Assembly (NCBI GenBank): GCA_029777095.1
Contig: JAKOTS010000112.1
Location: 1 to 41,211 of the forward strand
DNA: 41,211 bases
Source: Actinomycetes bacterium
Lineage (GTDB): Bacteria; Actinomycetota; Actinomycetes; Actinomycetales; Microbacteriaceae
Direction of reading: 5' to 3'
Shown: positions 9,769 to 16,997 of the stretch, in pieces
Layout of the letters: each line of letters opens with the position of its first letter
Position numbering within the stretch: the stretch's first letter is position 1
The notes under the pieces: model-generated
Database searches by the model: none
What the model was told of the DNA's origin: nothing
Seen by the model: only the letters and a program-made list of their open reading frames with translations
Position numbers and translations under genes: made by a program

Positions 9769-11445
9769 CTACGCCTCGATGACCATCGGTACGATCATGG
9801 GCCGACGGCGGTGCGCCGTGTTGACCCAGCGACCGACCGTGCGGCGCACGACCTGCGAAAGCGCATGCGTGTCGCGAACCCCGTTGCCGGATGCCTCTTT
9901 GAGCGCCGCAACAATCTTGGGCTTGACCGACTCGAACACGGCATCGTCTTCGGCGAACCCGCGAGAGCTGATCTCGGGGCCGACGATGAGCTTGCCGGTC
10001 TCGCGATCGATCACGCAGATGATCGAGATGAAGCCCTCTTCCGAGAGGACACGACGGTCCTTGAGGTCAGAGTCGGTGAGTTCGCCCACCGTCTTGCCGT
10101 CGACGTAAACGAAGCCGAGGTCGAGCTGACCCACCACCTGCACGTCGCCATCGCGCAGGTCCATGACGGTCCCGTTTTCGGCGATGATCGTGCGCTCGGG
10201 CGCGATTCCCGTAGCCTGCGCGAGCTTGGCGTTGGCCATGAGGTGGCGGTACTCGCCGTGCACGGGCAGGACGTTCTTCGGCTGCAAGATGTTGTAGCAG
10301 TAGAGCAGCTCGCCCGCCGCCGCGTGGCCCGAGACGTGCACCTTGGCGTTGCCCTTGTGCACAACGTTCGCGCCGAGCTTGGTCAGGCCGTCGATCACGC
10401 GGTAGACAGCGTTCTCGTTGCCCGGAATGAGGCTGGATGCCAGGATCACGGTGTCGCCGGGGCCGACCTCGATTGCGTGCTCCTGGTTGACCATGCGGCT
10501 GAGCACTGCCATCGGCTCGCCCTGCGAGCCGGTCGACATGTAGACGATCTGATCGTCCGGAAGGTTCCGCGCCTTCTTGTAGTCGATCAGCACACCGTCG
10601 GGAACATTGAGGTAGCCGAGGTCGGACGCGATGGTCATGTTGCGCACCATCGAACGACCGAGAAGGGCGACGCGTCGCCCGTGGGCGGCTGCGGCATCCA
10701 ACACCTGCTGCACGCGGTGCACGTGGCTTGAGAAGCTCGCCACGATCACGCGGCGCGGCGCGGCCGCAATCACCTGTTCGAGCACGGGACCGATCGCACG
10801 CTCAAGCGGGGTGAATCCCGGCACGTCGGCGTTGGTTGAATCGACGAGGAAGAGGTCGATGCCCTCTTCGCCCAGCCGTGCGAAAGCGCGCAGGTCGGTG
10901 AGACGGCCGTCGAGGGGCAGCTGGTCCATCTTGAAGTCACCGGTGGCAAGCGCGAGGCCCGCGGGCGTCTTGATCGCGACGGCAAGCGCGTCGGGAATCG
11001 AGTGGTTCACCGCGATGAACTCGAGATCGAAGGGCCCAAGCTTCTCGTGGTCGCCCTCCTTCACCGTCAACGTGTACGGCTTGATCCGGTGCTCTTTCAA
11101 CTTCGCCTCGATCAGCGCGAGCGTGAGCCCCGAGCCGATCAGGGGAATGTCGTTCTTGAGGCGCAGCAGGTACGGCACGCCACCGATGTGGTCTTCGTGA
11201 CCGTGCGTGAGCACGACGCCGACGATGTCGTCGAGGCGGTCCTTGATCGGCTCCATGTCGGGGAGGATCAGGTCGACGCCCGGCTGGTGCTCTTCGGGGA
11301 ACAGCACGCCGCAGTCGACGATGAGGAGCTTGCCCTCGTACTCGAACACGGTCATGTTGCGACCGATTTCGCCTAGCCCGCCGAGCGGGGTGATGCGCAG
11401 TGTGCCCTTATCAAGTGCGGGCGGATCGTAAATCGTTTCGGCCAT
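9769..11445 (-). CDS. rnj: Ribonuclease J
   Basis: 558-residue metallo-beta-lactamase/beta-CASP nuclease with both endo- and 5'-3' exonuclease activity in mRNA decay and rRNA maturation. Visible are LTHGHEDHIGGVPYLL (metal-binding HxHxDH near residue 82), NHSIPDALAVAI, the ATGDFKMDQ metal ligand motif, the beta-CASP SGHAAAGELL block and a C-terminal domain ending in the basic RRRPMIVPMVIEA. The ATG at 11445 has a strong AGGAGG upstream. It follows dapA by 56 bases on the same strand. A dapA-rnj pairing is common in actinobacteria, so they are probably one transcript. PNPase, another decay enzyme, is also in this window. Confidence 0.96.
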   Translation of the reverse strand: MAETIYDPPALDKGTLRITPLGGLGEIGRNMTVFEYEGKLLIVDCGVLFPEEHQPGVDLILPDMEPIKDRLDDIVGVVLTHGHEDHIGGVPYLLRLKNDIPLIGSGLTLALIEAKLKEHRIKPYTLTVKEGDHEKLGPFDLEFIAVNHSIPDALAVAIKTPAGLALATGDFKMDQLPLDGRLTDLRAFARLGEEGIDLFLVDSTNADVPGFTPLERAIGPVLEQVIAAAPRRVIVASFSSHVHRVQQVLDAAAAHGRRVALLGRSMVRNMTIASDLGYLNVPDGVLIDYKKARNLPDDQIVYMSTGSQGEPMAVLSRMVNQEHAIEVGPGDTVILASSLIPGNENAVYRVIDGLTKLGANVVHKGNAKVHVSGHAAAGELLYCYNILQPKNVLPVHGEYRHLMANAKLAQATGIAPERTIIAENGTVMDLRDGDVQVVGQLDLGFVYVDGKTVGELTDSDLKDRRVLSEEGFISIICVIDRETGKLIVGPEISSRGFAEDDAVFESVKPKIVAALKEASGNGVRDTHALSQVVRRTVGRWVNTAHRRRPMIVPMVIEA

Positions 11446-11501
11446 CAGTGCCTCCTGGATGTCTCAGCCCGTCGTTCGGCGCGTTGTTCGCGCCGTGCGG
11501 G

Positions 11502-12479
11502 TCAGCGTGTGGTGCCGTGCACTTTGGGCAGGGCGCCGCCGGCGGCCGCATTGCGGTCGGGGCGGAAATTGCGGAAGTCGACGCCTTCGATCCCGCTGAC
11601 GAGCGCGAGCTCGTCTTCGATCTTGGCCGCTTCCCACTCTTCGGGGCCGACCAGCGGCAACCGAACTCGGGGGCTCCCGATGCGGCCGAGGCCGTGCAAG
11701 ATGTACTTTACGGCCACGGTGCCAGGGACGTGCGTCATCGCGGCGCGAACCAGCGGCTCGAGCTGCTTGTGTGCGGCCGTCGCGGCCGCGAGGTCGCCCC
11801 GATTCACGGCATCGACCATCGTTCGGTAGGGAGCCGCCGCAATATTGCCGGTGACGCCGATCAGGCCGGTCGCACCGATCGCCATGTGCGGGAGCGCGTT
11901 CGAGTCGTCGCCCGAGAAGTACATGAGGTCGGTCTCGTTCAGCACGCGGCTGACCTCAGAGAAGTCACCCTTCGCGTCTTTGACCGCAAGGATATTGGGG
12001 TGATTCGCGAGGCGGAGAATCGTTTCGTACTTCACCTCAACGCCGGTGCGCCCGGGAATGTCGTAGACGATTACCGGCAGGTCGGTGGCGTCGGCCACGA
12101 GCCGGAAGTGCGTCAGGATGCCCGCCTGCGTGGGCTTGTTGTAGTAGGGCGTCACGATCATGAGACCGTCGGCGCCCGCCTTCTCGCTCGCCTTGTAGAG
12201 CTCGATGGCGTGCGCGGTCTCGTTGGAGCCGCCGCCGGTGATGACGGCCGCGCGGCCCGCCGACACGCTCTTGCCGACCTCGACGAGGCGAATCTTCTCG
12301 GGATCGGTCAGCGTCGAGGTCTCGCCAGTGGTGCCGGTGACGACGATGCCGTCTGCGCCCGCCGAGATGACGTCGTCCATGTGCTGTTCGACGGCTGGCC
12401 AATCGACCTCACCGTCGGCCGTAAACGGCGTGACGAGCGCAACAAGAACTTGTCCAAAGGGATTCACCGAAGAAGTCAC
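11502..12479 (-). CDS. dapA: 4-hydroxy-tetrahydrodipicolinate synthase
   Basis: 325-residue TIM-barrel aldolase condensing pyruvate with aspartate semialdehyde, the first committed step to diaminopimelate and lysine. Signature stretches are VTGTTGETSTLTDPEK, TPYYNKPTQAGI with the active-site tyrosine, VYDIPGRTG, and ILAVKDAKGDFSE carrying the Schiff-base lysine. I start at GTG 12479 (TSSVNPFGQVLVALVTPF): a -10-like TACGCT stands exactly six bases before it, suggesting a leaderless message. A second in-frame GTG lies five codons on. The open frame continues 102 codons upstream through the neighbouring SDR gene in another frame, which I reject. Followed by the RNase J gene. Confidence 0.94.
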   Translation of the reverse strand: MTSSVNPFGQVLVALVTPFTADGEVDWPAVEQHMDDVISAGADGIVVTGTTGETSTLTDPEKIRLVEVGKSVSAGRAAVITGGGSNETAHAIELYKASEKAGADGLMIVTPYYNKPTQAGILTHFRLVADATDLPVIVYDIPGRTGVEVKYETILRLANHPNILAVKDAKGDFSEVSRVLNETDLMYFSGDDSNALPHMAIGATGLIGVTGNIAAAPYRTMVDAVNRGDLAAATAAHKQLEPLVRAAMTHVPGTVAVKYILHGLGRIGSPRVRLPLVGPEEWEAAKIEDELALVSGIEGVDFRNFRPDRNAAAGGALPKVHGTTR

Positions 12480-12485
12480 TCCCCC

Positions 12486-12491
12486 AGCGTA
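12486..12491 (-). promoter_or_regulatory. Candidate leaderless -10 of dapA
   Basis: TACGCT on the minus strand followed by GGGGGA and then GTG, the N6 spacing seen at several other genes here. It lies in the 31-base gap after the SDR stop. Confidence 0.5.
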
Positions 12492-12510
12492 TCGGCTCCG
12501 GGCGTGAAGC

Positions 12511-13275
12511 TCAGCGCCCCCGCGTACCGGCTTTCGCGAGAACGCTCGCCGGGAGCAGCCGCGTGAGCGCGACGATGAGCTTGTAGCGCAGCGACGGCAC
12601 AGAGACGGGGCGCCCGTGCGCGGCGTCGCGGAGCGCCTCGGCCACCGTGCGTTCGGCCTCAAGCCAGAGCGCATTCGGGATGCCTTCTTTGCCCCGCGGC
12701 AGGCCCATCCGTTCGTGAAAATCGGTGTGCACAAACCCGGGACAGACGGCCGTGACCGTGACGCCACGGGCGCTGTAATGCCCATTTGCCCAGCGACTGA
12801 AGCTGATCAGCCAGCCCTTGCACGCGCCATATGTACTGCGGGGAATGAACCCGGCAACAGATGCCGTATTCAGGATGCGCCCGCTCCCCCGGCCCAACAT
12901 TCCGCCGAGGGCGGCATGCGTCAGCCGCATGGGCACCTCGATGTGCAGGCGCAGGTGGTCGACCTCGTCATCAATCGCGTTGGTGTCGAAGTCGAGCGGC
13001 AGTCCGAATCCAGCGTTGTTCACCAGCACTTCGATTGGATGCTCGGGGTCAGCGAGCCGCGTCTCGACACGCGCCAGGTGCCGAGGCTTCAATAGGTCTG
13101 CCACGAGCACCTCGCAGACAACGCCGTGCCGCGCGCTGATTGCGCGGGCAAGCTCCCGAAGCGCGTCGCGGTCGCGTGCCACGAGCACGAGGTTGGCCCC
13201 CATTGCCGCCAACTGCCATGCAAACTCGGCGCCAAGCCCTGAGCTTGCGCCGGTGATCAGTGCAGCCTTGGCCAT
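12511..13275 (-). CDS. Short-chain dehydrogenase/reductase (SDR)
   Basis: 254-residue classical SDR. The nucleotide-binding TGASSGLG is at residues 9-16, NNAG near 86-89, and the catalytic Ser139, Tyr149 and Lys153 lie in NTASV and YGACK. The PGFVHTDFH stretch follows the active site. Substrate cannot be told from sequence. The C-terminal LRYKLIVALTRLLP region may be membrane-associated, as in YqjQ/DltE-type SDRs that act on lipid-like substrates. The ATG at 13275 lies five bases after the thyX stop, so it is probably co-transcribed with thyX. No functional link to thymidylate synthesis is evident. Confidence 0.85.
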   Translation of the reverse strand: MAKAALITGASSGLGAEFAWQLAAMGANLVLVARDRDALRELARAISARHGVVCEVLVADLLKPRHLARVETRLADPEHPIEVLVNNAGFGLPLDFDTNAIDDEVDHLRLHIEVPMRLTHAALGGMLGRGSGRILNTASVAGFIPRSTYGACKGWLISFSRWANGHYSARGVTVTAVCPGFVHTDFHERMGLPRGKEGIPNALWLEAERTVAEALRDAAHGRPVSVPSLRYKLIVALTRLLPASVLAKAGTRGR

Positions 13276-13280
13276 GATCG

Positions 13281-14030
13281 TTAGGGCGCGACGCGCCCGT
13301 TGTCATTGAACGCGGCGTGGGTGAGCGGCATGAGCTCCATCCACTGCGCTTCCATCTTCTCCGCGCACATTTCGATCTCACGCTGCGGGAATGACGGGAA
13401 GTGCGTGCCCTCGTGCTTCGTGCGAAGCGAGAGGAAGTTCATCAGCGAGCGCGCATTTACCGTCACGTACATCGACGAAAAGATGTTCAGCGGCAGCACG
13501 ATGCGTGCAACTTCCCGCGCGATGCCGGCCTTCAGCATGGTTTGGTACGACTCAAATGCGCGAATGGATGCCTCGCGAGTGACCTGGTCTGCAAGCGCTG
13601 ACTGCTCGGGTGAGCCCTCGTGGAACTCGTACGCACCGGGCTTGCCAACCTGCAGCAGGCGGCGGTCTGCGCCGGGAACATAGAACACCGGACGAAGCTC
13701 GCGGTAGCGGCCCGATTCTTCGTTGTACGACGCCATGCGGTGGCGCATGAACTCACGAAACACGAAAATCGGCGCCTGCACGTAGAAGGTCATCGAGTTG
13801 TGCTCGAACGGCGAGCCGTGGCGATCGCGCATGAGGTAGTTGATCAAACCGCGGTCACGGCCGGATGCCTCGGTGCCCGCCTGTGCGGCATCGAGCGTCT
13901 GCTCGCCCTGCGTTGAGACCCGCGCGGCAAACAGCACGTCGGAGTCGGCGGCGCTTGATCGCACCAACTCGACGGTCACATCGCTACGAAACTCGATTTC
14001 TGGGGATTGGGTCTGCGTTGCGTCAGTCAC
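13281..14030 (-). CDS. thyX: Flavin-dependent thymidylate synthase ThyX
   Basis: Makes dTMP from dUMP with methylene-tetrahydrofolate, NADPH and FAD. The ThyX signature R-H-R-x2-S-x-N-x2-S-x-R-Y is intact in RHRMASYNEESGRY. FEHNSMTFYVQAPIFVFREF precedes it, and NARSLMNFLSLR is the late substrate-binding block. I chose GTG 14030 (249 residues, starting VTDATQTQSPEIEF). TAGGGT stands seven bases upstream and no Shine-Dalgarno is seen. Longer in-frame starts exist, but their sequence is not family-like. The SDR gene follows after five bases. The divergent thioredoxin-like gene starts 96 bases away. Confidence 0.96.
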   Translation of the reverse strand: MTDATQTQSPEIEFRSDVTVELVRSSAADSDVLFAARVSTQGEQTLDAAQAGTEASGRDRGLINYLMRDRHGSPFEHNSMTFYVQAPIFVFREFMRHRMASYNEESGRYRELRPVFYVPGADRRLLQVGKPGAYEFHEGSPEQSALADQVTREASIRAFESYQTMLKAGIAREVARIVLPLNIFSSMYVTVNARSLMNFLSLRTKHEGTHFPSFPQREIEMCAEKMEAQWMELMPLTHAAFNDNGRVAP

Positions 14031-14037
14031 GCACACA

Positions 14038-14043
14038 ACCCTA
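14038..14043 (-). promoter_or_regulatory. Candidate leaderless -10 of thyX
   Basis: TAGGGT on the minus strand, seven bases before the chosen GTG start of thyX. Confidence 0.45.
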
Positions 14044-14112
14044 CCGGCAGCGCCCCATTGCCCCGGCGGGGAGAGAAACGACGAGACCACCCCGCAGGGG
14101 TGCTATTCACGG

Positions 14113-14118
14113 TAGGTT
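14113..14118 (+). promoter_or_regulatory. Candidate -10 for the thioredoxin-like/DUF4395 operon
   Basis: TAGGTT, eight bases before the GTG at 14127, with no ribosome binding site. It diverges from the thyX promoter about 70 bases away. Confidence 0.4.
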
Positions 14119-14126
14119 CGTTCCTT

Positions 14127-14567
14127 GTGACTGTCTTAAATGCGCTGATCGGCGTCGCCGTGCTGCTCATTTTGACGATCGCTGTTGGGCTTGCTGCGCG
14201 CTTCATGCAGGGCCGCGCGCGCCGCCGGCTTTCGGCCCAGATTGTCGGGCCCGAGCTCGTCGGCGAAGACGCCCTCGGCGCACGCGCGACAATCCTGCAA
14301 TTCAGCACTGACTTCTGCACCCGCTGCCCCGAGGTTCACCGCGACCTGGGCGACGTTGCCGACGCGCGGGTTGGCGTGACACACCTGGATGTTGACCTCA
14401 CCCACCGGCCCGATCTCGCCAAGCGTTTTCACGTCTTGCAGACACCCACCACGCTCATCCTCGATCAAGATGGCGTCGTCACGGGCCGCTTCGGCGGGGT
14501 GCCGCACCGCAACGTTGTCGAATTCGAACTCGACCGCGTGATCAACGATGAACCCGCCACCGTCTGA
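14127..14567 (+). CDS. Membrane-anchored thioredoxin-like protein
   Basis: 146 residues. One N-terminal hydrophobic helix (about residues 3-24) is followed by RGRARRR-type basic residues, so the helix probably anchors the protein with its C-terminal domain on the cytoplasmic side by the positive-inside rule. The thioredoxin-fold domain has CTRC at residues 64-67 in FSTDFCTRCPEVHRDL, an expected cis-proline in the TPTTLILDQDG strand, and FGG near the end. CTRC is not the classical CGPC. I start at GTG 14127, since the upstream frame would lack a membrane-like start and would overlap thyX control sequences. Its last 20 bases overlap the DUF4395 gene. Thioredoxin-like/DUF4395 pairs recur in actinobacteria. 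The biochemical role is unknown; a thiol-disulfide function is inferred. Confidence 0.75.
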   Translation: MTVLNALIGVAVLLILTIAVGLAARFMQGRARRRLSAQIVGPELVGEDALGARATILQFSTDFCTRCPEVHRDLGDVADARVGVTHLDVDLTHRPDLAKRFHVLQTPTTLILDQDGVVTGRFGGVPHRNVVEFELDRVINDEPATV

Positions 14568-15138
14568 ACCGACTCGCGGGCCGGCCGGTATCGATGAACG
14601 ATCGTCGAGGGTGCAGGCCGCGGTCATGTCGGTACTCCTCCTCGGCGCCGTGTGGCTCGCGGCGACCGGCCTTTCGGCCGCGGCGGCAGTCCGCACGTTC
14701 GGCTGGTTCGCGTACCAGCCAATTGCCGACCGGACCTTCACCCCGGCCAGCGGGAGCACGTGGGCGTTGACCGAGGCATCCATCACCGCTCGCGCCCTCG
14801 ACCCGGCGTGCATCCTCATGATCATCGCCGCGGCGCTCCTCCTCTGGAACACCGTGTCGCCGCGCACACAGCCGGTGAACGTGCTCTTCGAACGCCTCAT
14901 CGCACCCCGACTCGCGCCCGCCCGAACGGTGCACAGCTACACATCGGTGCGTGTAGCCCCACGGCTCGGCCTCGCAATCACCGCGCTCGGCGTCGTCCTC
15001 CACATCGCCGGCGTGCCCCTCGCGCTGCTCATCGCCGCGGTGCTCGCGTTTGTGGCGAGCTTCTTGAAAGCTGCGTTTGGCTTGTGCCTCGGATGCCAGC
15101 TCTCGATGGTCCTGACGCGCGCCGGCCTGCGCGGTTAG
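14548..15138 (+). CDS. DUF4395 family membrane protein
   Basis: 196 residues with about four membrane segments (roughly 22-48, 84-100, 145-160, 163-182). DUF4395-like features are GIDERSSRVQAAVMSVLLL at the start, NVLFERLIAPRLAP in the middle and a C-terminal FGLCLGCQL, in which Cys180 and Cys183 form a CxxC at the end of a helix. Between the first two helices is an extra loop of about 35 residues with FGWFAYQPIADRTF, which I do not associate with standard DUF4395. The ATG lies 20 bases inside the thioredoxin-like gene, implying coupled translation. Function is unknown. The paired CxxC motifs suggest electron or disulfide exchange with its neighbour (inference). Confidence 0.7.
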   Translation: MNPPPSEPTRGPAGIDERSSRVQAAVMSVLLLGAVWLAATGLSAAAAVRTFGWFAYQPIADRTFTPASGSTWALTEASITARALDPACILMIIAAALLLWNTVSPRTQPVNVLFERLIAPRLAPARTVHSYTSVRVAPRLGLAITALGVVLHIAGVPLALLIAAVLAFVASFLKAAFGLCLGCQLSMVLTRAGLRG

Positions 15139-15186
15139 GCTGACCGTATCTGCGCGCCGTGCGCGGAGACAACGATGGAGGCACTC

Positions 15187-15612
15187 ATGAGCGTGACCAG
15201 CGAAGCAACAAGCATCTGGCAGGGATCATTGGCCGCAGGGTCGGGAACGGTCAACCTCGACTCTTCGGGTTCAGGCACGTTCGAGGTGAACTGGAAGGCC
15301 CGCTCGGAGGGGTCGTCGACGACGACCACGCCCGAGGAACTGCTTGCCGCCGCCCACGCGGCGTGCTTTTCAATGGCACTCTCGAACGCGCTCACCAGCA
15401 ACGGCACACCGCCCGAGTCGATCCAGGCAACCGCCTCGGTGACATTCAAGCCGGGCACCGGAATCACGGGCAGCCACCTGCTTGTCAACGCGATCGTGCC
15501 TGGCCTCAGCCCGGCCGACTTTGACCGTCTCGCGAACGATGCCAAGACCAACTGCCCCGTCTCGCGCGCGCTGACCGGTGTCGCGATCACACTCGAGGCG
15601 ACGCTTGCCTAA
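15187..15612 (+). CDS. OsmC/Ohr-family peroxiredoxin-like protein
   Basis: 141 residues of the OsmC fold, which reduces organic hydroperoxides with two cysteines. The two reactive cysteines are in place: Cys60 in AAHAACFSMAL and Cys123 in TNCPVSRAL. The TTPEELLAAAHAAC lead-in and the start ATSIWQGSLAAGSGTV resemble the osmotically inducible OsmC subgroup rather than Ohr. The ATG at 15187 follows GGAGG by about five bases. An earlier in-frame ATG four codons upstream is less well placed. It lies 48 bases after the DUF4395 gene and overlaps or abuts the TIGR01777 gene, so it may belong to the same redox operon. Confidence 0.88.
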   Translation: MSVTSEATSIWQGSLAAGSGTVNLDSSGSGTFEVNWKARSEGSSTTTTPEELLAAAHAACFSMALSNALTSNGTPPESIQATASVTFKPGTGITGSHLLVNAIVPGLSPADFDRLANDAKTNCPVSRALTGVAITLEATLA

Positions 15613-16579
15613 AGCGGGCGAGCACCGCGCCGCGCCGGCTCCGCAAAACGGGAGCGGGCGCGGGCGCGGCAGCGGGCGCGTGGTGGTGGCCGGGGCATCC
15701 GGGCTCATCGGCACGGCGCTCGTCGAGAGCCTGCGCGCCGACGGTGTCGAGGTGCACACGCTGGTGCGACGGCCCCCCGCCGCGCCGGACGAGCATGAAT
15801 GGTTGCTCGACGACACCCCGCTTGACCCAGCCGTGCTCGACGGCGCCGCCGCGGTGGTATCGCTCGGGGGTGCGAACATTGGGCGCATCCCATGGACGCC
15901 TGCGTACAAGCGCGAACTTCTTGCATCGCGGATGCGTGGAACCGGCACCATTGCCCGCGCGGTCCGCGCGCTTGGCGCCGATGCTCCCGCACTGCTGAGC
16001 GCGTCTGCCGCCGGCTATTACGGTTCGCGGCCCGGCGAAGTGCTCGATGAGGCGTCGACACGAGGCCGCGGATTCATGTCGGATCTTGTCGCGCACTGGG
16101 AGGCGGCGGCCCTCGGTGCCGGCGAGCATGCCAGGACGGTTCTGCTGCGCACCGCGCCGGTTGTGCACGCGAAGGGTGTGCTCGCACCGATGATCCGGCT
16201 CACGATGCTGGGCGCGGGTGGCCCGCTCGGCCGCGGCACGCAGGCGTGGCCATGGATCTCGCTCGATGACGAGGTGCGCGCGATTCGCTTCGCGCTCGAT
16301 CACGAGCTGGCAGGGCCGATCAACCTGACAGGCCCGACGAGGGCCACCGCGAATGACCTCGGCTTCGCGCTTGCCGTTGGCCTGAACCGCCCATTTTTGC
16401 TCCGTGCCCCCGCGTTTGCGCTCCGCGCCGCGCTCGGCCGAGACCTGGCCGACGGCCTCCTCCTCGCGGACGCGCACGTCGTACCCGAGGCGCTGCACGC
16501 GGCGGGTTTCACGTTCACGCACCACCGCGTCGAAGCCGCCGTCGCCGCGGCGATCGACGCTATGCGCGCTCGAGCTTGA
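15605..16579 (+). CDS. TIGR01777 family NAD(P)-binding epimerase-like protein
   Basis: Extended-SDR fold of the TIGR01777 (YfcH/SulA-like) group. It has GASGLIGTALVESLRADG at the nucleotide-binding end, VVSLGGANIG and W-T-P-x-Y-K-R-E-L-L-x-S-R in the middle (WTPAYKRELLASRMRGT), SASAAGYYGSR around the active-site tyrosine, and a C-terminal DUF1731 region (LLADAHVVPEALHAAGFTF). Biochemical role is unknown. Start choice is uncertain. TTG 15605 overlaps the osmC stop, GTG 15680 would begin directly at the fold (VVVAGASG), and the 25 Gly/Arg-rich residues between may not be translated. The 3' end overlaps the convergent TPR gene by 20 bases. Confidence 0.8.
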   Translation: MPKAGEHRAAPAPQNGSGRGRGSGRVVVAGASGLIGTALVESLRADGVEVHTLVRRPPAAPDEHEWLLDDTPLDPAVLDGAAAVVSLGGANIGRIPWTPAYKRELLASRMRGTGTIARAVRALGADAPALLSASAAGYYGSRPGEVLDEASTRGRGFMSDLVAHWEAAALGAGEHARTVLLRTAPVVHAKGVLAPMIRLTMLGAGGPLGRGTQAWPWISLDDEVRAIRFALDHELAGPINLTGPTRATANDLGFALAVGLNRPFLLRAPAFALRAALGRDLADGLLLADAHVVPEALHAAGFTFTHHRVEAAVAAAIDAMRARA

Positions 16580-16997
16580 TCGCGTTTCGTACCGCCGAGC
16601 GGGCACGCTTGCGATCGCCCGCGGCGTCGTAGGCAAGCCCAAGGCGGTACCAGGCACGCCAGTCGTCTGGGTGGGCGGTGGCGTCATCGCGATATCGCGG
16701 GAATGCGGCATCCGCATCGTCTCTGATGACACGGCCGCTGGTACGAACCGCGACCTCCTCATCAGGAAGCCCACCCTCGCTCTCGAGCCGACGGCCAAGT
16801 CGCGCCGCCGCCGAGCCGAACATCAGCTCGCGCACGATGCCCCAGATCCCAATGAGCGGCAATACGATCAGCGACACGCCCATCGTGACCGCCACCGGGT
16901 CGCCGGTGCCGATGAGCGCAACCGCACGCCCGCCCACGAGCACAATGTAGAGGGCCAGGAGAGCCGTCATGATGACGACGCCGATGCGGGCGCTCAT
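16560..16997 (-). CDS. Two-helix membrane protein with C-terminal TPR-like segment
   Basis: 145 residues. Two hydrophobic helices lie at about residues 5-30 and 37-58. A charged cytoplasmic part follows, ending in a single TPR-like unit WRAWYRLGLAYDAAGDRKRARSAVRNAIKLE. I do not know its function. The ATG at 16997 overlaps the dapB TGA by four bases (ATGA), so it is translated with dapB. Similar small membrane/TPR proteins sit behind dapB in related actinomycetes as far as I recall, hinting at a cell-envelope role (inference). Its 3' end runs 20 bases into the convergent TIGR01777 gene. Confidence 0.75.
   Translation of the reverse strand: MSARIGVVIMTALLALYIVLVGGRAVALIGTGDPVAVTMGVSLIVLPLIGIWGIVRELMFGSAAARLGRRLESEGGLPDEEVAVRTSGRVIRDDADAAFPRYRDDATAHPDDWRAWYRLGLAYDAAGDRKRARSAVRNAIKLERA

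Noticed and set aside
8039..10108. 689-codon open frame on the plus strand, opposite ftsK
   Set aside because: Antisense shadow of ftsK and part of rnj. The translation is rich in His/Arg/Gly/Asp with no recognisable motif; long antisense frames are expected in DNA of this GC content.
15578..15680. Full N-terminal extension of the TIGR01777 protein from the first available start
   Set aside because: The extra residues are Arg/Ser/Gly-rich and overlap osmC; the fold begins at about 15680. I report TTG 15605 as a compromise and flag the uncertainty.
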